Assembly (NCBI GenBank): GCA_018697195.1
Contig: CM031864.1
Coordinates: 26,508,944 to 26,572,943 of the forward strand
Source of the DNA: Certhia americana
Taxonomy: Eukaryota; Chordata; Aves; Passeriformes; Certhiidae
Length of the DNA: 64,000 bases
Direction of reading: 5' to 3'
Shown: piece by piece, positions 24,759 through 32,062 of the stretch
Numbering within the stretch: the first letter of the stretch is position 1
How the letters are laid out: every line of letters begins with the position of its first letter
Translations under genes and position numbers: made by a program
The notes under the pieces: generated by a model
The model's database searches: none
What the model was told of the DNA's origin: nothing
What the model saw: only the letters and a program-made list of their open reading frames with translations

Positions 24759-25371
24759 TCTCGGGTTTTTTATACGATGTTGTTCTTCCCGAGAGTGTAA
24801 AAGTCTTTTGCCCAGCACCGAGATAGAAGGAAAAAACCGAGAGCCATCTCCTCTGCTTCTTCAAGGCTGTTTATTTTTCTCTTATCAGCACAATTTCTTC
24901 TCTGACCCACAGAGATCTGTTCAGCAGGTCAGCTCACGGGGAATGGACTCAGCCCCAAAGGTGACGATTATCTTTATACTACAAACTACGTAATCAGTAT
25001 TTATAATTCTTCACCAATAACTATTATCTATGTTAGAAGGTTAGATTCTCTTCTAAGCCAACTCTAATGTGCCACCTCACTGCAGAACATGGAGGCAAGG
25101 AAGAAGAAGGAAGAAACCCAAAAGCCATGTGCTTCCTCCATCTTGTCATCACCTGCTTACCATCCTAAAATCCACATATAGCTAAAATTCTCACCCTGTG
25201 ATAAAACTATGCACTATTCTACTATTTAATACACACTCCTAAATACCCTGCTTCATTTCAGAGCTTAAAAGCCCCTTTTCCGTGAACAAAGGTTAAAAAC
25301 AATGTTTGTCAGAGATTCTAAAATCTCTCAAACATGCAAAGAGAAATTTGTCATATTTCCAGACTCCAACA
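24759..25371 (-). repeat. 3' LTR of the ERV
   Basis: 613 bp, almost identical to 28362-28975. On the minus strand it begins TGTTGGAG and ends CCCGAGA. A polyadenylation signal AATAAA lies on the minus strand at 24870-24875, and a TATAAAG-like box lies about 100 bases upstream of it. The end is GA rather than the canonical CA. Confidence 0.95.
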
Positions 25372-25392
25372 ATTCCCCCTTCTTTTTCACCC
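25372..25392 (-). promoter_or_regulatory. Polypurine tract (plus-strand primer site)
   Basis: On the minus strand the run AAAAAGAAGGGGGAAT sits immediately upstream of the 3' LTR start TGTTGG. Position and purine content match a retroviral polypurine tract and fix the element's orientation. Confidence 0.88.
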
Positions 25393-26540
25393 AAAAATCT
25401 CTTTTTTAACAACTCTGTTCATAGTTTGTTTAACACTCTGAAGCAGATATAAAACATCAAAAGAATTACAATATCTATTAATACGTATAAACCTAATTTC
25501 AAAAACTTTTTCCATGTGTATGAAAAACTCTAAACTGACTGAACACATCATCCAATTGTTTCAACATTGCTCTTGCCATTGCATTTTTTAGAAAAATAAT
25601 TTTGAATTTTTTCTTTATTTTTTTGATGCAATAAAATTATCACCCCAATTTTGAGTATGCCAATCAACAGATCTTTTTTTTTTTTTTCTTTATGTTTTCA
25701 TTCCCAATATTGCATTGGATCACCCTCAGCATCTGAGGAATTACAAACCATATCTGTCTCTACAAATTAAATGAGCAACACCTTTTTTTTCTTTTTTTTT
25801 TAGCAATTACAATGAAACCTGTTTAGATGTTGTGATCAGTAGAGTGATCTCTCTTACTCTGCTCTTATCCCATTTTGTCTCAAGAGAAATAAACTTTATA
25901 CCAAAATTTCATTTTCATTGAATTAAAAATTTCCAATTCCTGAGGTTCCTTAGGAAGAAGCCTTAGGAATGGGAATGGATTTTGTTCCAAACATCCTGAA
26001 CTTCCACTGAATTCCCAGTGAAGTTCTAGAGGAATTTTTCTTGAAATCAGCCATTCATCTGCTGATAAACCCACCAAACATATTTTAAAATTATCCAGAC
26101 ATGTTTTAAAATTATTTCTCTGATTTTGAATGAATCAATCAATGATGTCCAGGCCTGATGTATTAGCCAAAATTTTCCCACCTGAAATGAAAAAACACAA
26201 ACCCCGCATCTGATTGAATTTCATGCCTCACTGACTTTGTCTCATGTGAGAATCCTTGTGATTTACAAAACAACCTGCATAACTTTGTTATAGAATTCAG
26301 TCCACAGTCTTTCATGTAGAAGATGACCAAAGTCCGTCATGTCAGCAGCTGTATGGTTCATGTCTGCAGGCTCTTGTCTTCTGTTTCTTGGCGTTGTCTC
26401 TAATCTGTTTGTTTCTTTTTCAGCAAAGCTCCATGCTTCTTGCTCAAGTCCATTTTCTGTTCTGTACCTGTTAAGATATAAAAACATTCTCTTCTCCAGG
26501 TTACTTCCTGAAATGAACTTTACCAAAACCTAACGGATTT
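25393..26540 (-). other. A+T-rich 3' interior of the ERV
   Basis: About 1.15 kb with several T runs on the plus strand. Minus frames of 65 and 87 codons (25880-26077, 26263-26526) are open but interrupted relative to each other. This is where an envelope gene would sit in a full element; no intact gene is present and I cannot name a remnant with confidence. Confidence 0.5.
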
Positions 26541-26542
26541 TC

Positions 26543-26563
26543 TTTTTTTTTTTTTTCCCCCCC
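26543..26563 (-). repeat. Internal G7-A14 purine run
   Basis: Plus strand T14 followed by C7, so the minus strand reads G7 then A14. It marks the sharp boundary between the GC-rich block and the A+T-rich 3' part. It could be the poly(A) scar of a captured transcript, a second purine tract, or simple slippage. Confidence 0.7.
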
Positions 26564-26631
26564 TCGTAAAACCGACAAAATGCTGCAATGTTGCAGTTCC
26601 ACCACTGGTGGCGCTGCTGTACAACGCTGTG

Positions 26632-26645
26632 GTTTCCATGGCAAC
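26632..26645. promoter_or_regulatory. RFX/X-box-like palindrome
   Basis: GTTTCCATGGCAAC (minus strand GTTGCCATGGAAAC) is one base from the perfect RFX palindrome GTTGCCATGGCAAC. It lies inside the GC-rich block of the ERV, as X-boxes do in some host promoters. Binding is inferred from sequence only. Confidence 0.5.
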
Positions 26646-26719
26646 CGTGACTCCTTGGTGTTCCGAGTCCTGGCCACTCCCTGTCCCCGTCCCTTTGGAG
26701 ACGTGAAAAAAAAACTTCT

Positions 26720-27183
26720 GCTCCAGCAATGGCCCGCCCCCGGCTCCTGCTCTGGGACGGCCCTGCCAATGTTTGCACCCGAGACAAGCACTTTCTCGCT
26801 CCCCCCGAGCCCCGCCGTGCCCGCGGACGGGACAGACCTGTACCAGCCCAGCCCCCCGCGGTCACCGTGTCTCTCCATGCTCTCTCTCCTTTTCTCCCCG
26901 CACATCTCCGTGCCGCTCCCACCGCCGCTGCCTGGCGGGGCCCCGCCGCTGCGCTGGCTCCGGTGCCGCCCGCCGCTGCCGGCCCGGCCGCACCGCACTC
27001 TGCTGTTCTCTACCCTGTTCCCGCAGACACTGCTGCATACTCCTGGGTCCGCCCGGGTTCCCCGAGATCCCCAGACCTCTCCTGGTCGCCGCCGCTGATC
27101 ACGGCCGTTTTTAAACTATTGTATTTCCCGCGCGTTCGCGCGTCCCCGCCCGCGCCGCTTGCCGCGGTTTGAGCGGTCCCCGC
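26720..27183. promoter_or_regulatory. CpG-island-like block inside the ERV
   Basis: Very GC-rich with dense CpG, for example 'cccgcgcgttcgcgcgtccc' and 'gccgcttgccgcggtttgag', and GC-box-like CCCGCCCC near 26733. Nothing else in the window has this composition. Frames are open on both strands (172 codons plus from 26580, 165 codons minus to 26501), as expected of GC-rich DNA, and neither looks retroviral. It resembles a vertebrate promoter or first exon carried within the element. Confidence 0.6.
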
Positions 27184-27626
27184 GGTCAGACCCTGTGAGC
27201 CCAGGGTTTCACCCCGGTCAGCCCCTGTGGCCCCAGGGTTTCACCCCGGTCAGCCCCTGTGGCCCCAGGGTTTCACCACAGTCAGCCCCTGTGACCCCAG
27301 GGTTTCACCCCGGGCAGCCCCTGTGAGCCCCCACGGTTTCACCCCGGTCAGCCCCTGTGGCCCCAGGGTTTCACCCCGGGCAGCCCCTGTGAGCCCCCAC
27401 GGTTTCACCCCGGTCAGCCGCTGTGGCCCCACGGTTTCACCCCGGTCAGCCCCTGTGAGCCCGTGGTTTCACCCCGGTCAGCCCCTGTGGCCCCACGGTT
27501 TCACCCCGGTCAGCCCCTGTGGCCCCACGGTTTCACCCCGGTCAGCCCCTGTGACCCCACGGTTTCACCCCGGTCAGCCCCTGTGAGCCCAGGGTTTCAC
27601 CCCGGTCAGCCCGTGTGGCCCCCGCG
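27184..27626. repeat. GC-rich minisatellite, ~32 bp x 13
   Basis: Thirteen units carrying GTTTCACCCCGGTCAGCCCC with variable spacer; most unit starts are 32 bases apart and two are 34 (starts at 27206, 27238, 27270, 27302, 27336 and on to 27594). The period is not a multiple of three, so translations rotate through three frames and it is unlikely to be coding. It lies between the ERV leader and the CpG-rich block. Confidence 0.95.
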
Positions 27627-27779
27627 GTGCTCCCCCCGGGTTAGCAACGTATCCCCTGCACCCCCCGGGCTGAAGCTTTTTCCATCCCTCCTGACTTTTG
27701 GAGTGATTTTTCCCCTCCCCCCTGCTCTGGTGGGAGTTCTGCTGCCTGCTGTAAGACAGCGGTTTCAAGGTCGCTTTAT

Positions 27780-28337
27780 CTTATGTTCCTACTAAACAAC
27801 TCACTGAGATTTTTTTCCTGGAATTCTCTATGAAACAAACCTTGCTGCACTTTACAGTGCGAGCAGAATGTCCAGCTGTTCTGTGAGAACGAGCTTTTTG
27901 TGTAATCTTATTTCTGAACAGTCTCACCCCCAGATGTGTCTGCAAAATTGCTCCTGTAGCTTTCCTGGTCCTGTCCTGCAGGTCCAAGTGGAGGAGTTCC
28001 CGAGGTATCTTCGGTTTCCTCCTCTCTGGGTCGAGATTGCAGCATCTTCCTGTGCGGAGTTTCAAAGTCCTTTCCTATTTTTTCTGAGTCCTTTCCTTTG
28101 GAGTTGTGCATGTTTTTTTTTTTCTTCTTTTTTCTTCTCTTTCTTCTTTTGCTGGACTTGGTGATTCGAGCTCTGGGCCCCTGAGCTCGTTCACCCCCAG
28201 TCACGCACGGAATGCCTTTCTCTTCTTCTCTGGCTGGTCTTCAGTGGTCTGAGCTCTGTCTGAAGCACATCCACAAGACTTCAAAGGCATGCTCACTCGG
28301 ATGTTGAGCTCACCCAGATGTTGTGCCCACGCAGATG
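27780..28337 (-). other. ERV leader region with a basic open frame
   Basis: Between primer-binding site and minisatellite. A minus frame at 27908-28204 (98 codons) is very Lys/Arg-rich near its start and then acidic, and a second frame overlaps it (27781-28065). It lies where gag would begin, but I see no matrix or capsid motif, and the basic run comes from a T/C-rich tract. Best described as an untranslated leader or gag remnant of uncertain status. Confidence 0.45.
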
Positions 28338-28359
28338 TCGAGCCCACCCAGGGACGCCA
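28338..28359 (-). promoter_or_regulatory. Primer-binding site, tRNA-Asn
   Basis: On the minus strand TGGCGTCCCTGGGTGGGCTC starts two bases after the 5' LTR. The plus strand equals the 3' end of vertebrate tRNA-Asn(GUU), including the TTCGAGCC T-arm side and terminal CCA, over 22 positions. The tRNA comparison is from memory of the conserved tRNA sequence. Confidence 0.85.
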
Positions 28360-28361
28360 AA

Positions 28362-28975
28362 TCTCGGGTTTTTTACACGATGTTGTTCTTCCCGAGAGTG
28401 TAAAAGTCTTTTGCCCAGCACCGAGATAGAAGGAAAAAACCGAGAGCCATCTCCTCTGCTTCTTCAAGGCTGTTTATTTTTCTCTTATCAGCACAATTTC
28501 TTCTCTGACCCACAGAGATCTGTTCAGCAGGTCAGCTCACGGGGAATGGACTCAGCCCCAAAGGTGACGATTATCTTTATACTACAAACTACGTAATCAG
28601 TATTTATAATTCTTCACCAATAACTATTATCTATGTTAGAAGGTTAGACTCTATTCTAAGCCAACTCTAATGTGCCACCTCACTGCAGAACATGGAGGCA
28701 AGGAAGAAGAAGGAAGAAACCCAAAAGCCATGTGCTTCCTCCATCTTGTCATCACCTGCTTACCGTCCTAAAATCCACATATAGCTAAAATTCTCACCCT
28801 GTGATAAAACTATGCAGTATTCTACTATTTAATACACACTCTTAAATACCCTGCTTCATTTCAGAGCTTAAAAGCCCCTTTTCCATGAACAAAGGTTAAA
28901 AACACTGTTTTGTCAGAGATTCTAAAATCTCTCAAACATGCAAAGAGAAATTTGTCATATTTCCAGACTCCAACA
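28362..28975 (-). repeat. 5' LTR of the ERV
   Basis: 614 bp, partner of 24759-25371. Differences noted by eye include TATA/TACA near the CCCGAGA end, two in a 'ttaga.tct.ttc' segment, and single changes near the 'cttacc.tcc', 'atgca.tatt', 'cactc.taaa' and 'ttcc.tgaac' positions. Confidence 0.95.
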
Positions 28976-28981
28976 GGGCAG
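28976..28981. other. ERV target-site duplication, right copy
   Basis: GGGCAG directly after the right LTR, matching the left copy and restoring the CR1 sequence. Confidence 0.9.
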
Positions 28982-29815
28982 GGACAACTTCTACTAGTCC
29001 AGGGTAACTCCATGCCCCGTCCAATCTGTCCTTGGACAATTCCAGGGATCCAGGGGCAGCCACAGCTTCTCTGGGCACCCTGTGCCAGGGCCTCCCCACC
29101 CTCACAGGAAGCAATTCTTTCCCAATATCCCATCTAATGCTGCCCTGTGGCAGTGGGAAGCAATTCCCTGCATCCTGTCCCTCCATCCCTTGTAAATAGT
29201 CCCTCTCCAGCTCTCCTGTGGCCCCCTCTAGGTACTAGTTGTCTGCTTTAAGGTCTCCCTGGAGCCTCCTTCCTCTTTTCCCAAGACTAAACAATCTCAA
29301 CTCTCCCAGCCTTTCCCCCCAGCAGAGCTGCTGCCTCCCTCTGATCATCCTGGTGCCTCCCCCGGACTCTCTCCAGCAGCTCCAGATCCTTCCTGTGCTG
29401 GGCCCCAGGGCTGGAGCAGCTCTGCAGGTAGGATTTCACCTGAGTGGGGCAGAATGCCCCCCTCCCTGCTGCCCACACTGGTGAACCAGCCCTGGGCACA
29501 GTCAACTTTTTTGGCCCCAAGAGCATGGTTCTGGCTTACATTCAGCTTTCTATTCATGACAACCTCCAAGACCTTCTCCTTCTTAATTCCCCGTCATCAT
29601 AGTCTGTGCTCACGTTTGGGATTGCCACAACCCAGGTGCAGGACCAGCACCTGGCCCTGTTGCACTTCATGAGGTCCAGACAGAACCACCTCTCCAACCA
29701 GTCCAGGTCCTTCTGGATGCTCCATCCCTCCCCTCCACTGTTGGTGTGACACCATCACCCAGCTCTGTGAGAGTGCTGAGGGTGCCCTTGATCCCACTCT
29801 GCTTGTCACAAATTG
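28976..29815 (-). mobile_element. CR1 LINE, part 2 (ORF2 end and 3' UTR)
   Basis: Continuation of the CR1 begun at 24678. It runs from 'gggacaacttctactagtcc' through 'ccacagcttctctgggcacc' and 'ggctggagcagctctgcagg' into the end of ORF2: on the minus strand 'VLVLHLGCGNPKREHRL' near 29620 matches the conserved C-terminal CR1 segment (LHLG.GNP). Joined with part 1 it is about 920 bp, among the longer CR1 copies here. It is broken by frame changes and cannot be active. Confidence 0.92.
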
Positions 29816-30589
29816 TACTCAGCTTTCTCCATATCCTGGCAATATTTTACATTTCGGCCTTCTTCCAATGAAATTCTGTTATTTTACTTGCCCTCTTTCC
29901 ACTTTTTCTTATGCCCATTTGTTGAATTTTCTCTGGTGGATTTACCTTCCTGTGATGCTGCCTCTGCCTTAGTGGACACATTGTTATCATCTTCCCAAAG
30001 AAAATCTTATTTTTGAATCCATAGTTCTATTGAAAGATGAAGAAAAGGATTTAGCAGCTGAGTGGGTAAAGTTTGTACATCACTATTCAAGATTAGAGAC
30101 AGGGCCAATTTCTCCAAATGGGGTTGGCAGTCACACAAAAGCACAGACACATAAATGTCTCTTTTTTTTCTCTTAAATTGTGTTTTACCAACACACCAAG
30201 ATAAGTTTGTACAAAAGGCTACATAGACAAAACAAAGCTCCCTCAGTATATGGCAGGAACATAAAAACATAAAAATATATAAATCTGAGAATGAGTATTA
30301 TACCATTTTCTATCATTTCAGCGAGAAGGGCTTAGCACTTCATATGGAAAATCATATGGATTTTCCCATGTTTTTAGAATCAAGACTCCTGTGCTTCTGC
30401 CTGGGATGTTCCGAAAGACCCAGAGTGTTGGGCAGGACACAGCTGATGGCATGTCTGGGGCAAGGGAATAATGTGGCCCTCCCATGTCATTTTGGTCAGC
30501 AGGGGAAGACAGTTTGCACCACTGGGGATCTTGGAAGACAGTGACCTGTCCCTGAGCTGGGGGACAATGTGTGCTGGGGACTGTGGGAT
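29816..30589. other. Intergenic DNA, no gene seen
   Basis: A+T-rich stretch between two CR1 copies of opposite orientation. No exon is supported. Confidence 0.55.
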
Positions 30590-31222
30590 TCTGAGATGCA
30601 TCAAGAAGAGCATTCCCAGCAGGACAGGGAGGGATGCTGCCCCTCTGCCCAGCCCTGGAGGCATCTCTGGACTGATACTGCTCCTCTTCCCAGCCCTGGA
30701 GGCACCTCTTGGGTGCTGTGTCCAGCTCCAGGCTCCTCAGCTCAGCAGGGACAGGGAGCTCCTGGAGCTGGGCCAGCAGAGGCTGCAGAGCTGAGGAACG
30801 GCTTGGAGCATCTCTGTGCCCAGGACAGGCTGAGGGAGCTGGGGCTGCTCAGCCTGGAGAGGAGCCCCAGTTGAGAGGAGCCCTCAGCCCTGGGTGTCCC
30901 TGTCTGCAGGGAGGGGCAGAGCAGGGCCCAGGTTCTGCTCTGGGGCCCAGCAATGGCACCAGAGCCACGGGCAGGGACTGAGCCCAGCAATTCCCCCTGC
31001 ACAGGAGGCAGAGCTTCTGCCCTTGGCACTGCCCAGCCCTGGACAGATTGTCCAGAGAGGCTGTGGAGTCTCCTCCCTGGGGATGTTCCAGAGCCCTCCG
31101 GACACACTCCTGTGCCCTGTGCTCTGGGATGGCCCTGCTGGAGCAGGGAGGTGGCACCAGAGGAGTCACTGTGGGTCCTTCCAGCCTGACCCATCCTGGG
31201 ACTCTGGGATTCTTTGATTTGG
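30590..31222 (+). mobile_element. Young CR1 LINE copy (inverted partner at 42.6 kb)
   Basis: Sense CR1 of a GC-rich subfamily: 'gcatcaagaagagcattccc', 'agctcctggagctgggccag', 'acaggctgagggagctgggg', 'agagaggctgtggagtctcc', 'ggtccttccagcctgaccca'. It ends in 'ctgggattctttgattt'. A short 'cccagccctggaggca.ctct' duplication lies near its 5' end. Over about 420 bases it is nearly identical to the inverted copy at 42552-43003. Confidence 0.9.
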
Positions 31223-31824
31223 GAAAGCATTTGCACACCTCATTGTCAAACCCAGAGCCATGGTATAAATCCCCAGAAGGAACATGAGGACCTGGAAATG
31301 TTTGAGAGGAGAATGGTTTGGTGTGAAAATTGCAATTTGAGAGATCATAGAAGGAATTGATTTTCTGAGCAAACTGGTCTGGTTTTCAATTGTTAAAGTT
31401 GATTTGTACTTTGGAAAAAAACAGCATGATCCAGGGAAAGGGACAGAAATGGGTAACCTGCATAAGTTCCAAATTAAAGACCAAAATGACTTTCTTATTT
31501 GTGGAGACACAGGTGGCAAAGATGGATTAATTTGGTATTCATGTCTCATCCAAATAGGCAGCTTTCTTAAAAAAATAATTGGAAATCCTTTGAACATTGT
31601 ATGTGGATTGTGATATATTCTAGATAAAATTTATTTCAGAAGTATGTAGAAAGTGCTTACTAAAGTTATATTTCCTGTTGTTCCTAATATTCCAATCAGA
31701 TATTGTTCTGATGCAAGAACTGCCTTGAGAAGGGAAGGTTCTGCATGACTTAAGTGGTTCACCTGAAAAAGCTGACAGGAAAGGTGGAGAGAGAATATTT
31801 AAAAGGGCTGGAGGGGCAGGAGAA
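31223..31824. other. Intergenic DNA, no gene seen
   Basis: Unique-looking spacer. The 143-codon minus frame covering 31166-31597 overlaps the CR1 end and has no recognisable domain. Confidence 0.5.
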
Positions 31825-32062
31825 GGGGTAACAGCTTCCCACTGCCAGAGGGCAGGGTTAGACGGGATATTGGGCAGGAATTGTTCCCTGTGAAAAAGGG
31901 GAGGCCGTGGCGCAGGTTGCCCAGAGAATCCCTGGAAGTGTCCAAGGCCAGGTTGGATGGGGCTTGGATCAAGGTGGGCTAGGGGAAAGTGTTCCTGCCC
32001 ATGGCAGGGGTGGCACTGGATGATCCCCCAAATCCCTTCTCATCTACAGTATTCTGGCATTT
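31825..32062 (+). mobile_element. CR1 LINE 3' fragment, core deletion
   Basis: 'cttcccactgccagagggca', 'gttagacgggatattgggca', then 'ggttgcccagagaatccctg' where the usual 'agctgtggctgcccctg' stretch is missing, then 'gccaggttggatggggcttg' and 'acagtattctggcattt'. A small internal deletion thus removed part of the core. Confidence 0.88.

Larger units (their letters stand above)
24759..28975 (-). mobile_element. Non-autonomous-looking ERV, complete with two LTRs
   Basis: A 4.2-kb LTR element in minus orientation. In element order: 5' LTR (28362-28975), primer-binding site complementary to the tRNA-Asn 3' end, leader, GC minisatellite, CpG-rich block, A+T-rich segment, polypurine tract and 3' LTR (24759-25371). 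The interior is only 2990 bp, and no frame exceeds about 170 codons; I find no recognisable protease, reverse transcriptase, integrase or capsid. A decayed envelope remnant in the A+T-rich 3' part cannot be excluded. The LTRs differ by about eight substitutions and one single-base indel by eye, so the insertion is recent. It must have been mobilised by proteins supplied in trans. Confidence 0.9.

Noticed and set aside
26575..26630. CTCF-like motif CCACTGGTGGCGC
   Set aside because: It needs a one-base gap to fit the core consensus, so it is too weak to report as a site.
26580..27098. 172-codon plus frame in the GC-rich ERV interior as a host gene
   Set aside because: An open frame of similar length exists on the opposite strand, the composition is Pro/Ser/Arg-rich as GC-rich DNA predicts, and no domain is visible.
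27227..27586. 119-codon repetitive protein frame
   Set aside because: It is the translation of a ~32-bp minisatellite whose period is not a multiple of three, so the peptide repeat rotates frames.
27184..27626. CRISPR-like array
   Set aside because: Units are contiguous with near-identical 'spacers', in an avian ERV; this is a minisatellite.
28338..28359. tRNA gene fragment
   Set aside because: Only the 3' 22 bases match, and the position two bases from an LTR identifies a primer-binding site.
30742..31236. 164-codon minus frame and its twin at 42501-42992 as paralogous genes
   Set aside because: Both are antisense readings of the same young CR1 subfamily.
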